64,000 nt of DNA from Amblyomma americanum (Eukaryota > Arthropoda > Arachnida > Ixodida > Ixodidae), in NCBI RefSeq assembly GCF_052857255.1, contig NC_135507.1:73192330-73256329 (forward strand), read 5' to 3'. The translations under genes were made by a program, and so were the position numbers. The notes below the pieces were generated by a model that had not been told where the DNA came from, made no database searches, and saw only the letters and a program-made list of their open reading frames with translations. Shown here in pieces: positions 10,346 through 21,689 of this stretch; the first letter of the stretch is position 1; every line of letters starts with the position of its first letter.

Positions 10346-11863
10346 CTATACTTGAACGGAAAAACTGGACTTCAGCATATGAGTGCATGATTTTAAAACT
10401 CCGGATCTAAAACAGGAGGAGGCAATACCCCGCTTTACCACCTTGGAGTGGGAGGAATCAAAAGGCAGCAATGCTTTCTTTGACCTAGGTTGGAAGTCCC
10501 AGCACACATGATCAATTCTGTTAAAAGATAACTTTAAATCCAGGAACTGAATGGATCCGCTTTGTGGAAGTTCTAGAGTGAATTTGAGAAATTGTGAACA
10601 GTTTGAGAATACACTTAAGATCTTGCTAGCTACTTCTGTCAAAGAGGCATGAGAAGAAAGTTTCAAAATAATTAAAAAGTCGTCTACATATCTGAAGATC
10701 TTTGCTATGAAAGGTTGGGTTAGCTTGAGCTCGAGCACTCGACCTAGACGCGCAAGAAAGATTTCACACAGCACTGGCGCGACACTGGAACCTATACAAA
10801 TTCCTTTTTTCTGCACATACAATTTCTCGCCAAAGAAAACAAAAGTAGAATCAAGATAAAAACCGAGCAGCTCCATAAAAGAATCAGGCGACACACCACA
10901 GGTATTCTGGAATCCAACAACGCCGGCAACGTCAATCAGTTCTCTTACTGCACTTAAAAGTTCATTGTGCGGATTCGAGTAAAACAACTCTTCCACGTCG
11001 ACGGAGAACGCACAGTTTGCACTTGGAACACCAGAAGTCAATGCTGCAACCAAGGTGTCAGACCCAGCTATCTTGAAAGGATCTTCAGGCTTAAGTTGTC
11101 CCAAAAGTGTTTTAAGGAACTTGCTGCCTTGGGCCTGCCAGCTTCCTCTTTCTGTAACAATAGCCCTGAATGGGCACAGATCTTTATGCGTCTTTGCCGT
11201 GAAGAAGATGCTCAGAACGTTCAAATCACATACCAGCACCTGTTTTGATAGCTTCTGTAGGTTGAGTTTATCTAAAAGAGCCACTGCCCTGCTCTTAACT
11301 TTGGAAGGTTTTTGAGAAACAGGCTTAAAGTTCTTACTCACGGCACTGATGGCTTTTTCTTGAAATAGGCGCTGCGGAAGTACGCTGAAGCCACCTTCCT
11401 TGTCAGCCTGGACAAGAGCGAGGTCATTCTCCCGGATGTAGCAGGCAACTTCACGTAGAACTTTTGAGCTACCAGACTACTTGGTGAAATTCTTTCGCAA
11501 ACTTTCGACGCTTTCTAAAAGGCAGGGTGTCCTCTCCTCAGCCAGAGCCTTGTTTGCCACTCTGTGCACGGACGCTAGAAGGTCATACTTGTCCACCGAT
11601 GGTTCCAAGCTGCACTTGGGGCCATGCTGTAATACGGCCTCCACTTCTGCAGGAACATTCACGTTGCCGAGGAAGGTAACTGGAACAACGCCCACTTCTA
11701 TCCCTTTGCCTTTCCTTGGAAGCTGGTGGCGCAAGCGGTTCCAAAGGAAATCTGTCGACTGCTGCGTTGTGCGCCGAAAGTCCTGCCATCGCCTCCAACC
11801 AGACGATCCAAGACCAAAGCTTTGAAAGCACCCATTTCGAAGCCAAGCGTTGAAGAATCCCAC
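10346..11863 (-). pseudogene. Penelope-type reverse transcriptase
   Basis: The frame from 11863 to 10346 stays in register through a single TAG at 11477-11479, so almost the whole N-terminal and RT region is readable. The N-terminal part has the VNVPAEVEAVLQHGPKCSL motif typical of Penelope elements. RT motifs are FFTAKTHKD, FSVDVEELFYS with the first catalytic Asp, KGICIGSSVAPVLCEIF, and FRYVDDFLIIL with the catalytic Asp pair. All key residues seem present. A second TAG ends the frame at 10346, before the endonuclease. Such enzymes copy element RNA at chromosomal nicks or ends. Confidence 0.8.
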
Positions 11864-11889
11864 TTGCCTCCAGCATTCTGTTTTTGGCC

Positions 11890-12268
11890 AATGATGAATG
11901 CGTTAGTTCGCCTTCGGTTTCCATCCTCCAAAAAGAACTAGGTTTCCTTGACAGGTAACAGGTTGGGCTGCTTCCTTTTGACGTTCTTTTCTTCCTTTGT
12001 CTTGTGGTTTTCATGCTTCCACATGCGGTCGACGGTTTTTAACACTCCTGTTATCTGTAGATTGTGTCTCGCATATCTTTCATGTGCATTGTTGTCAGTT
12101 AGGTCTTGTTATCTGTTGCTTTTCATTCCCCCTTTTTTCTTGATTGTAGGATCACACGTGCCTCTGTCTTCATAAAGCCATGAAGTTTGAAATAAAATTT
12201 TAGTTGCAAGTACCGCCCTGTGTCGTCTTCTTTCTCTGTCCCGTGTCCGCTGCGGTGTCTAGTTCCTT
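11890..12268 (+). repeat. Penelope-like terminal repeat, right arm (inverted)
   Basis: Reverse complement of 9351-9781, ending in the ctagttcctt motif at 12260-12269. On the minus strand this is the upstream end of the element and would carry its promoter. Confidence 0.85.
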
Positions 12269-12295
12269 TATGTCTCACCAACTGGCCTACACATC

Positions 12296-12640
12296 TACCC
12301 TCCTAAACTAAGAGTAACGCTTCATGATTTACAATCCCTTTTAGAACAGCTGCCAGAGCCATATCTGCTAGCTGGTGATTTTAATGGCAACTCTGGTTTT
12401 TGGGGAAGTGCACGCACTAATGCAAAAGGTCGTATTTTAGATTTATTTTAAGTAATAAAGTTTGCTCCTAAACCCCGGCAAAGATACATACTGCTCTCTG
12501 TGAACGGGAAAAATGTGTTCCATAGTTTTGTCTTTTAGTTCACTGTCTCTTTTGTAATTTTAAATGCGATGTAATAACCTAAGCGGCAGCGATCACCTCC
12601 CTGTATTAATAAGCCTAACATCCCCAACGCAAGTCCCCAC
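12296..12640 (+). pseudogene. ORF2 endonuclease, C-terminal part, of element A
   Basis: Reads IYPPKLRVTLHDLQSLLEQL, then LLAGDFNGNSGFWGS (catalytic Asp-Asn motif, with Asn changed to Gly-Asn), and after frame breaks SDHLPVLISL with the terminal catalytic His. It continues the endonuclease interrupted at 9350. Confidence 0.7.
12308..12319 (+). repeat. Target-site duplication, right, of Penelope-like element
   Basis: Same 12-mer, ctaagagtaacg, as at 9339-9350. Confidence 0.7.
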
Positions 12641-13394
12641 GACGGTGGAAGTTGCATTTGGCCGACTGGGTACTTTTTTAGAGAAAGGCCCAGCTTAGAT
12701 ATAGTAGTTCCAGATGATCTCAGCATAGCCGAACTGAATAAAGCTATCACAAACTGTATTTTTACCGCTGCATGCCTCGAAATTCCTCGGTCATGTGGGG
12801 TAGTAAAGCAAAATCTTAAAATTTGGTATACACAAGAATGCCGAGACGCAAAAAAGAAACAAAACAAAGGTTTTGGAATTTTCCGTACGTACCCAACGGA
12901 GGAGAATTTCACTAAGTTCAAAAAGGTCAGATCAAATACTCGATATATTCGCCGTAATGCAGAAAAAACTTCATGGCAAGGTTACGTGTCCTCAATAAAC
13001 AGCTCAATAACGTCAAAACAAATGTGGGAGATGGTATAAAAGATAAATAGCAGTTACTCCCCAATCACAGTTCCGTTTCTATCAAACCCTGGCATACCGA
13101 CAAATTTAGAATAGGCAGATATTTTAGACGAACATTTTTCTGCAGTTTCCAGTTCATTTCAATTCACAGAAGCATTCCTCAAATACAAAAACACAGCTTA
13201 AAGACTAATACTGCCGACCAGTGGCGGCACAAATGAACCCTGTAATAACTTACAATTCAAGAAATTATTAAACTACTGTCGGCTGGTAAGCAAACTGCAC
13301 CTAGCACAGATGAAATACATTATCAAATGTTAGCTCCTCTCTCTGAACCTGCTGTGGAGGCACATGTAATTTTTTTAACGAAGTTTGGGTATCG

Positions 13395-14485
13395 GTGAGA
13401 CTTCCCGAAGCCTGGATGATGATCAATATTGATCCATTACTGAAACCCGGAAAGCCCTCTACCCATCCCTACAGCTACAGGCCCATAGCTCTGACTAGCT
13501 GTCTAGCGAAATCCTTTGAAAGTGTATTGAATGTCATACTACCATTCGTGTTAGAAGACCGGGAGCTTCTGGATTTCCATCAATGCGGTTTTAAAAGGGC
13601 TTCCTCCACCCCCGACCACCTGGTTCGTCTTGAAAACACTGTTCGTGAGGCTTATATACACAGACAGCACTGTTTAGAGTTCTTCTTTGATTTTAAGAAG
13701 GCATATGACACAACGTGGAGGTTTGGGATTATTCAGGACCTGGCTGCACTGGGCATCCGCGCCAGTATGTTGAACTGCCTTAAAAATTTTTTGTCTAAAC
13801 GCACATTTCATGTCCGCCTAGGCTCAACCTTTTCAAGGAATTTTGTCCAAGAAAACGGAGTACCTCAAGGATGTATTTTGAGCACAACACTTTTTACTGT
13901 AAAAATGAATTCTATGAAGAAAATTATCTCAAGGTGCGTTATGTATTCTATGTAGATCACCTGCAGATAGTTTGCACATCCTCGAATACATCAACATGCG
14001 AACGACAGATACAACTAACAATAAATAAACAGGCAATATTGGCAGACCCAAATGGCTTCCGTTTTTCTCCAAAGATATCGGTGGCCATTCTTTTCCAACT
14101 CAGACAAAACATGCAGATAGATCCCACCCTACACCTGAACGAAATAGACTTACCCGTGATAAAAGAACATAAATATCTAGCTATTACATGTGACAGAAAT
14201 CTCACCTTCCTGCCTCACATAAATGCGTTGAAAAAGAAAGCTTCTCGATCCCTGAACATACTTCAAGTGCTGTCGAGAAAACACTGGGGAGCCGGTAGGA
14301 CATGTCTATCACAAATATACCGCTCAGTAGTACGCTCTACCCTATATTACGGATGTATAGTGTATGGGTCAGCGAGACCATTGTACCTTAAGCGGCTACA
14401 TCCAGTACATAATTTAAGTTTGCGTCTCTCCAGTTGTTCATACACGAGATCACCCATAAATAGTCTCAGTGTAGAAGCAAATTAA
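13395..14485 (+). pseudogene. ORF2 reverse transcriptase of element A
   Basis: Motifs in order: LLKPGKPSTHPYSYRPIALT, EFFFDFKKAYDTTW with the first catalytic Asp, ENGVPQGCILSTTLF, then after a frame change near 13900 VFYVDHLQIVC, where the catalytic YADD has become YVDH, losing one Asp. KEHKYLAITCDRNLTFLPHI is the usual thumb-proximal motif. The lost Asp and frameshift make it inactive. Confidence 0.8.
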
Positions 14486-14814
14486 ACATAGCTTACAGAT
14501 TGAGGAGCCATGCTCACATGCTCATACTTTATCAAACTCCGTTCACTGCATAAGCATCTATGGTACCCTATCGCTACAAAATGCCTTTCTAGAACACTCT
14601 GCACCAAAAAGCCGCAAGCTACTCGGCCACTCCTCTTGCGATTTGAAGAGATGTGGCGGAACGTCGGTATACTAGACATATTGCCAAACATTGCCCGAAG
14701 GCGAGATCCACTGCCGCCATGGCAAAATTTACCGGAAATCTGTGATTTCACTCTTACACAGTTCCGTAACAAAACAAATTCCGCAACAACATAAACTACA
14801 AGAATTCTTCACAG

Positions 14815-15165
14815 TTGAGGAAAAGTACAGTACTGTCGCAGCTTTTCATACTGATGGTTCAAAAACAGATGCATACGTTGGAAGCGCGGTTGTACAGGGA
14901 AATTGGAATAAAATAGTAATACTAGCACGGTGCGCTTCCGTCTTCACTGCGCAATGTTACGTCATCCGGGCAGCCATAGAAAAAATAGTGAACCAGAACA
15001 TCGCAAACAGTATTTTTTACAGAGACTCACTGAATGTGCTCACAGCCCTTCATTCTAGAAATGCAGTAACCCCCTGCTTGGCGGCCACATACAGAACATA
15101 ACAACAGCTGTAGCTCAAGGACAAAACTTAGGACTTTGCTGGGTACCAAGTCATGTCGGCATAAA
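14815..15165 (+). pseudogene. ORF2 RNase H of element A
   Basis: AAFHTDGSKTDAYVGSAVV carries the first Asp. The Glu region reads AQCYVIRAAIEK (family AELYAI), SIFYRDSLNVLTAL has the third acidic site with Thr-Asp changed to Arg-Asp, and LCWVPSHVGI precedes the break. The domain stops at 15165, where minus-strand element B starts, before the last catalytic site. Confidence 0.7.
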
Positions 15166-15176
15166 CATTGCTTTAT

Positions 15177-16249
15177 CTATATATACGGAGAGGTGCTCGG
15201 GGAGAGGCCCCTAGTTGGTCTCGCCCCATACAATAGAAGGCGGAGTCCCTCATTCCGGGACCCCGTTGGTCCTGACCGCTGCGCAGGTCCGCCAAACCAG
15301 GGCCTGTTGGGCTGATAGTTGCTGGCAGCCAAGCAGAGCCGCCTCCCAGTCCTCTCGGGTAGGGGAACGGGTGATGGGAGGAGGGGGAGAATAGGATTTT
15401 GCTTGCATGTCCAAACCATCCGGAATGTGCTGGCCACCTTCCCAGAGAAAGAGCAGCGGCAGTCAGAAGAAGAGTCAAAGTGCTTGAGAACCGCCGGATA
15501 CAGCAGGGTGTTTGTAAAGAGCCGAAGGAGTGTTCGTTCGCCAGCTTTACCCTGTCCTTTCATAGGAACCGGGTAGCGCCGGTGTTCGGCGCGATAGTGT
15601 TCTGTAAAATCTTAAAAAGAAATAAGAGGACTGTGATCTGGGTTAAGGCTCTCCCAAGAAGCGCCTGGTGCCCAGAAAGTGAGTGCGCGGGCTGCCTCAT
15701 GGGCGGCTTCGTTACCTGGCAAGCCTTGGTGGCGGGACTCATATGATTGAGCGATGAGTAGGGGAAGAATTTGGTGAGCCAGTGTAGTGACCCAACCGAA
15801 CTCGGTAGGCTCCGCGAGAGTCTCTGAGGATGAATTTGGAGTCGGCATGGGAATCTGCGAGTTCGCTCGCTACCTTCTCCGCATGAGTTGAGCTGGGTGC
15901 TCTGAACGAGAGGCCGTCTACCAGTTTTTCCTCATGTATGACTGCAGCCGTGTACCATTTCCCCCTGGAGTGGTAGGGGCCTGCAATGTCGACGTAGAAG
16001 ACGTGTTTCTTTGAGCCATAGTGGTGGCCGGCCAGTATGGTCCTCCTTGTTCATCTTAGTCGGCAAGGGTCGAATATAGAGGGCGCGTCTCCACAGTTCG
16101 GGCACTAGAACCCGTTCCATCGTATGATGGTCATGTTTGATATGTATCCGGTCCAAGAGGCGGCGACCGGATACTGTCTGAGCGAGAAGCGTGTATTGGT
16201 TAACGAGATGCGCCTGGCGAAGTTCCCGATAGGTGTTCACCACCTCCAA
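15177..16249 (-). pseudogene. Connection, RNase H and C-terminal tail of element B
   Basis: 16249-15932 reads YRELRQAHLVNQYTLLAQTV and RVLVPELWRRALYIRPLP, a connection segment. 15848-15612 reads SRHQGLPGNEAAHEAARALT, the last RNase H motif (family GHxGxxGNExA). 15563-15177 holds the C-terminal tail with STFRMVWTCKQNPILPLLPS and PFGGPAQRS-like text. In the family this tail carries a CCHC finger; here only part of the cysteines remain. Frames are broken throughout. Confidence 0.65.
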
Positions 16250-16459
16250 CGCGATTAGTCGAGAATTGGAAGTGGAGATTGGGAGGTCAAGGACTCTTCA
16301 AAATTTTGCGGAGTACAACCTCCAAGAAATCTTCGTCAGGTTTCCATAAGCGGAGGTAAGATGTCGAGTACAGTACTCGACTAGTTACGAAGGCATGGGC
16401 GAGCCGCACCTCATCGTTATTTCGCTACCCTCCTCGCTTGTTGGAAACGCGGCGAACCA

Positions 16460-16890
16460 TTAGGCCCACTTGGTCGCCGACTTTTCGGATTTTGGCAAAG
16501 GTTGTGTCTGTCTTGCGATGCTGATTAATGAAGAGACCGAGCGTTCGGAGCTCCGGCGTTTCACGGATGGGGCCGCTGGCGAGAGAAAGCTCAACGGAGA
16601 TTTTGCATTTCGGAGAATGTCAAATATGCACAAATTCAGACTTGGACGGAGAGCACTGGAGGCTGCAGTGCGTAGCACAGTGGTCTACTATGCTCGCCGC
16701 TGCTTGCAGGCATTCCTCCATCTCTCCTATGTTTCTCGTAGTAGCACAGATGGTACGTGATGTTATCGGCGTACAGTGCATGCTGAACACCGCCGACACC
16801 CGCCAGCTGGGCAAGGAGGTGCACCATGACAATATTAGAAAAACGGGGACAACACAGCGCCTTGTGGTGTACCCCATTTTCCCATCTCAA
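16460..16890 (-). pseudogene. Reverse transcriptase C-terminal part of element B
   Basis: Reads GVHHKALCCPRFSNIVMVHL (family GTPQGAVLSP), then GGVQHALYADNITYH, where the catalytic YADD is now YADN, and in another frame RNIGEMEECLQAAASIVDHC and SPSKSEFVHI. A further frame gives RSSERSVSSLISI near the thumb. Two or more frameshifts make it inactive. Confidence 0.7.
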
Positions 16891-16906
16891 GCGGCTATAT
16901 TGGCTA

Positions 16907-17242
16907 TTAGAAGTGCCTTCCTAAAGTTTTCGTAGCCGAAGCACGGTGTGACAGACAGACGGACCGCGTGGCCGTCGTGCACTCCGAACTGCGAGAACTC
17001 ACTTCAAGCGGATCGCCAGTCTCCGCCTCGGCTGCTAACGAGGCTCGTCGCTGTCTTCCTTCGAAAACTTTCGCTCGACGCTGAGCCAGGCGAAGCTCCC
17101 GCCCTTCGTTCCTTTCGGCTGGCCATTTAGCGCGTTTACGCTCCCTATCGACTGCTAAATCCCTAGCACGGTTAGCAACGGCGACCGTGTGATCTGAGAC
17201 GTCTGCGGGTACCCACTCTCGAGGACGTCGGCTCCGGCGCAC
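16907..17242 (-). CDS. Arg/Ala-rich basic open frame, unassigned
   Basis: A 111-residue minus-strand frame rich in Arg, Ala and Glu (ANRARDLAVDRERKRAKW, then RRAKVFEGRQRRASLAAEAE). It has a charged coiled-coil character. Similar basic repeats occur near the N-terminus of some Helitron replicases, but I cannot establish homology. It sits between element B and element C and may be a transposon remnant. Confidence 0.25.
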   Translation of the reverse strand: MRRSRRPREWVPADVSDHTVAVANRARDLAVDRERKRAKWPAERNEGRELRLAQRRAKVFEGRQRRASLAAEAETGDPLEVSSRSSECTTATRSVCLSHRASATKTLGRHF

Positions 17243-17318
17243 TTGCTTCGTGCACAGCGAGACACTGGATAGGCAGCGCGCGACTGCAGCTGCTGCGAAT
17301 CAGGTGGTACGTCTCGTG

Positions 17319-17381
17319 GTTACTTACGCTACTCCGCAGTCCTTCGAGGAAGACTCATGGCAGCGGAGTTGCGTAAGTAAC
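17319..17381. repeat. Stem-loop next to a C12 run
   Basis: Bases 17319-17337 (gttacttacgctactccgc) pair with 17363-17381 with one mismatch over 19 positions, with a 25-base loop. A run of C follows at 17381-17392. It lies just 5' of element C. Confidence 0.7.
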
Positions 17382-17469
17382 CCCCCCCCCCCTCGAGCGG
17401 GCGGTACTGAAGCAAATGGTGCGATACCATTCTACGCACAAACAAGCCGCCGCAAAGGTGCGACGATGT

Positions 17470-17879
17470 CGTTCGCGCCGCCGATATGGTAGTCAAAGAA
17501 AGCAGTCACATTTGGCAATAATGCCCCAAACCCAACTGCAGCTTGTCCGCCTCCACCAAAAACCGTACCAAATCATGGGAGCCCGGCGCTTGGTGAGGCT
17601 GGACCTTCTGCCTCAGATGCAACTTGGCCACCACTGCGAAAGGCTTCAACGCCTACTGCATCAGGGATGTTGGCGCACTCAGGGCAGTGTGCAGCGCCTA
17701 CGACTGATCCAGCAAACAGGCACGATCAAGGCCATGGCCCAGATATGCAAGTGATTGCAATGCTCACGACATTAATGAATGCCATGCGTGCTCAGCTTTC
17801 CAGCCTACGCACGCCAGCAGCAAATAGCGCACTTCAAGTGCTGGACGCGCTACATCCAGTTCTTGCGGCTCTACAGTAG
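17470..17879 (+). pseudogene. ORF1 C-terminal part of element C
   Basis: Across frame breaks the text reads ADMVVKESSHIWQ, a Pro-rich stretch, and then HDQGHGPDMQVIAMLTTLMN and LQVLDALHPVLAALQ with a stop at 17877. This hydrophobic, helix-forming C-terminus and the close spacing to ORF2 are typical of two-ORF non-LTR elements. The zinc knuckles would be upstream and are not recognisable here. Confidence 0.55.
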
Positions 17880-17904
17880 ACGGCAGCTCCTTCGGACCTG
17901 TCTT

Positions 17905-18812
17905 TTCAAAAGAAAGTCAAGCAAGCTTTCATTTTCCAGTGGAATGCTCGTGGGCTTCAGTCCCGGATTTCCGATTTACGGCACTACGTCTACGAGAATC
18001 ACTTCCCCATTCTTGTGATTTGTGAACCGTAGACCCCGGCAATTTTTCGAATATCCTGTTACGAGGCATTTTCATCACCCACGTGCAACAGATCCAGCAA
18101 AGTCATCGTCTACATTCGACGTGAACTTACATATGTGCAACATTCAGTTCCTCCGAACGAAGACAATCAGTACGTTTGCCTGACAGTGCAGAGCCGAGAC
18201 CTGACGTTTACGCTACTGGCGGTGTACTTGGCGCCATCAAGTCGTTTCCACACCAGAAGGTTGAGTGGTTTGATGGCAGCTACACCTGCTCCTTGGTTTA
18301 TTATGGGTGACTTCAATGCTCATCACACCATGTGGGGAGGTGTTAGGATGGACGTTAGGGGAAGACAGCTTGTGTCTTTCGCCTCTGACCATGATCTCCA
18401 GTGCCTGAATGACGGAAGCCCGACCTATATACGAGGGGTGACTTATAGCAGCTGCTTGAACTTGACTCTCGTTTCAAAGTGCCTTAACAACAGCGTCCGG
18501 TGGTTTTCGGATGTAGAAACCCATGGCAGCGACCATATCCCAACCTATCTGATTATTACCGGCCATTCCACATTTTCCCCAGCCACGTGTAGGCAGCGCA
18601 TTGACTGGACAGTTTTTAAATTACTTATGGAGGCTGCTTGCGCAGAGGGCTTCTCTACCGGTCTTGAACAAAAAATTAAGGAGGCCATGGAACACGCCTC
18701 CTGCCCCTTTAACCCTATCGCTAACTACACCGATTTTGACTTGAATTGCAGCGACTGCGATCACAACGGCGCAGGGCAGAGCGCAGATACCGACGCACAA
18801 TGTCGCGCCTAG
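17905..18812 (+). pseudogene. Endonuclease of element C ORF2
   Basis: Begins KVKQAFIFQWNARGLQSRIS (catalytic Asn in QWNARG) and after a stop and shift continues LLAVYLAPSSRFHTRR, APWFIMGDFNAHHTMWGG (intact GDFNAH), RGRQLVSFASDHDLQCLNDG, GVTYSSCLNLTLVS (family has D-L-T), and HGSDHIPTYLII (SDH). The Glu motif is present as VICEP. Most catalytic residues remain, but stops near 18030 and 18815 break the frame. Confidence 0.8.
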
Positions 18813-19113
18813 ACCTAAGAGATGCTAGGCGCATACAGAAGAAGATTCAGCGCAGAATTCAGGCACTGCGAACACAACGGTGGAGGACATTTTGCCAAAC
18901 ACTTGACCCACGGAAGCCTTTCTCACCCGTTTCGAGTGTAATTCGGGGTCTTCGCACGTACCCTCAACAGCGCTACCCGTTCAAATCCGTAGCGCTCCAC
19001 CAAAGGCGCAGTGTGGTTGAGGTAGCTAAGATTTCTGCGCAATAATAACAGGCCCTCCGAATCCAGCCGCAACGCTGCACTGCAACAATGTTCCACCCTC
19101 ACGGGATTCTCGG

Positions 19114-20257
19114 ATGGATGCACTATTCTCCATGGAAGAACTTGATGCTGCGCTGGCTTGTTGTAGAAGGTCATCATCACCAGGGCCCGATGGTGTGACG
19201 TACTCCGCACTTGCCAACCTTGGCCAAGAAGCTCGACGGGCTCTTTTGGACACTTATAACAAGTCATGGACTGCTGGCATAGTTCCTCATGATTGGAAGA
19301 CAAGTCGTCTGGTTCCACTTCTTAAGCCGGGGAAGTCACCGCCTGACCTTTCATCATACCGTCCAATTGCACTCGCAAGCTGCGTCGGCAAAGTCATGGA
19401 AAGAATGCTGCTCACACGCGTGGAATGGTACTTAGAGCGATATCAGATTTATCCAACCTTCATGTCTGGGTTCCGACGGGGCCGCTCTTCTATCGACAAC
19501 GTGGTTGACCTTGCAACGTCGGTGCACCACAGCACAAGTTTGAAAAGATTGACCGTGGCATTGTTTTTGGATATCAAGGGCGCGTACGACAACGTAACGC
19601 ATTAGGCTATTTTGGACGCAATGGAAGCTACTGAGATCGGAGGCCGCACGTTCAGCTGGATACGCAGCTGTATATCAGAGAGGTCGTTTTTTGACCTGAC
19701 TGTGGACGGACCAACGTCCTTACACCGAAATTCGCGCGGAGTCCCTCAGGGTGGAGTGCTGAGCCCTTTTCTCTTCAACCTTGCTCTTATCGGCCTGGTC
19801 GACGTATTGCCACAATCTGCTCACATCTCGGTATATGCAGACGACATCTGTATTTGGGCATCAGGGGTGACCCGTCCTCAAGTTCGTGCAAGACATCAAA
19901 AAGCGGCATCGATATTGACATCTTATCTTCGCTTGCAGGGCCTGAATATTTCGACCGAAAAGTGATCACTTATGGCGTTCACACGCAAAATAATGTCACG
20001 TTACACCATTCGCATCAATGGCGAAGCCATTCCCTATGAGAGAAGCCACAGATTCCTTGGTGTTGTCATAGACAGGAACCTCTCGTGGAGTCCACATATC
20101 TACGACATGAGAAAGACTAATTTCGATTGTCCACGTCCTCTCCATCCTCGGGGGAAAGTCCTGGGGACCATCAGTGCGCTCGATGCTACAACTGTACCGT
20201 TCCCTATTTCTGGGCTACATGCGGTACAGGCTTCCGATATTCCGTTTCATTAGAAAA
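19114..20257 (+). pseudogene. Reverse transcriptase of element C ORF2
   Basis: Motifs: SSSPGPDGVTYSALANL, LVPLLKPGKSPPDLSSYRPI, VALFLDIKGAYDNVTH with the first catalytic Asp, then a TAG at 19603-19605, SRGVPQGGVLSPFLFNLALI, and HISVYADDICIWASG with the intact YADD. HRFLGVVIDRNLSWSPHI lies in the thumb-proximal region. Three frame interruptions were seen (19605, 19963, 20250), but active-site residues are intact, so decay is moderate. Confidence 0.85.
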
Positions 20258-21550
20258 ACAAATATCAAGATTATTCTAAGTGTGCAAGCGCAAGCTCTCC
20301 GTATCTGTCTTGGATTGCCTAAATGTGCATCAACAGCAGCAACTGTTCTTGAGGCCCGGGAACATCCTGTTACTACATACATTGCTGCTGACACCATGAG
20401 AACACATATTCGGCACCTCACACGGGTTCCCTGTCATCACCTCGCAACACTCCCAATAATAAGGCCGCGTACTGCATTCGCCAAAGTCATTGAAGCCCAT
20501 CGCGCATATCTTCCATCGCAGTTCACCCCTGCCTCAAGACCGAGCTCACCCTTATGGAGTATTCATGAACCTCGGGTTCACCTCTATATTACTGGCATTA
20601 AAAAGAAAGCTGGCGTATCACTGCCCGCTCTCAAACAACTGACATTAAATCACCTGCATTCTTACCACAGTCACCGCATATATGTTTACACAGACGGATC
20701 AGTTCACTCGACCAGTTCTGCGGGGTCGGTGGTGATACCGGCCAGATCCATCTTCATGAAAGTGAAGACGACCTATCCAACATCTTCAACTGGTGCGGAA
20801 CTCGCAGCCTTACGGGCTGCGGTAGAGTTCATCAGTCAAGATCCTCCACATGACTGAACGGTTTTCACCGACTCTAAAGCAGCCCTTCAAGCCCTGCAAG
20901 CTGCGCTACGCCGCGGGTCGCCGGAGCAACTTGTTGCTGAGATCCGTCTACTGTACCACGGCACCGTTTCCAAAGGTCATGTCATCATTTTTCAATGGCT
21001 GCCAGGACACTGTGGTGTTAACGGTAATCACCAGGGCGATGCGGCTGCGCGTTCTGCTCACAACGACGGACTTCGAGTGAGGATCCCAATATCGAGACCT
21101 GACGCTGCGTGTGGGCTTCGCCCTTTGGCCCTGGAGCTCACACTTTAAGCGTGTAACACGGGAGAGTTTTGCAACCTCCGCCTCAAGGCACTGGACCCTA
21201 AACTGCGCCTTCGTCTTCCACGTAACTTAGAATGTCGCAACGCAACACTGTTATGCCGTTTATGGATCGGTGTTGCATTTCCCAATTACTATGCTTTCCG
21301 GATGGGGATGGCAGACCGCCCTGCCTGTGAGAGCTGTGGTTGTGAGGAGACCATCGCTCATCTTCTCTGTGAGTGCCCTGCATTTGCGAGTGCAAGGCAT
21401 ACACTGTGTTGTGCCATGGACCGCCTCGATCCTCGCCCATTAACAGAGCAAAAGATCCTCGGTCCGTGGCCACAGCAGTCGACTGCCCTCAAGGCATACA
21501 AGACACTCTTTGCCTACTTGAGAGCGACTGGATTGAGTGACAAATTGTGA
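20174..21550 (+). pseudogene. RNase H and C-terminal finger of element C ORF2
   Basis: RNase H: HRIYVYTDGSVHSTSSAGSV (Asp), STGAELAALRAAVEF (Glu), then after a TGA at 20855 VFTDSKAALQALQAAL (Asp), and FQWLPGHCGVNGNHQGDAAA where the family has GNExAD. The tail carries ACESCGCEETIAHLLCECPAF, a Cys/His finger of C-x2-C then H-x4-C type, and ends DKL at 21550. Frames are broken at 20857 and near 21148. Confidence 0.85.
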
Positions 21551-21688
21551 CAGCGTTGTGCGTGCGTGTGTTATGCCTTTTTTCCCTTCTCTTTTCCTCC
21601 TTTTAGTCCCCTAATCCCTCTTCCCCAGTGCAGGGTAGCCAACCGGAACCCCTTTCTTGTTAACATCCCTGCCTTTCACTCCTCCTCT

Positions 21689-21689
<1 letters not shown>

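Larger units (their letters stand above)
9351..12290 (-). mobile_element. Penelope-like retroelement inserted in element A
   Basis: The minus strand encodes a Penelope-type reverse transcriptase followed by a GIY-YIG endonuclease, the diagnostic domain order. The element is flanked by long terminal repeats in inverted orientation (9351-9781 and 11890-12268), a known arrangement for Penelope elements. A 12-bp target duplication flanks it, though about 20 bases (12269-12290) beyond the right arm have no partner on the left. The coding frame has two in-frame TAG codons plus frameshifts, so it is recently dead or barely decayed. Confidence 0.85.
7315..15165 (+). mobile_element. Non-LTR retrotransposon A (5' UTR, ORF1, ORF2), split by a Penelope-like element
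   Basis: The element starts with a GC-rich 5' UTR (7315-7806), then a gag-like ORF1, then an ORF2 with apurinic-type endonuclease, reverse transcriptase and RNase H. The layout fits the I/R1-like group of arthropod elements. It is interrupted at 9351-12290 by a Penelope-like element and ends inside RNase H near 15165, where element B begins on the other strand. All frames carry stops and frameshifts, so it is an old copy. Confidence 0.8.
15165..16895 (-). mobile_element. Non-LTR retrotransposon B, 3' part
   Basis: The minus strand encodes the end of a reverse transcriptase (16890-16460), a connection region, RNase H, and a C-terminal zinc-finger-like tail ending near 15250. A short AT-rich tail follows at about 15165-15185 (tatatatagataaag on the element strand). 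It lies head-on against element A, and its 5' part is missing beyond 16895. The family differs from A, C, D and E in sequence. Confidence 0.75.
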
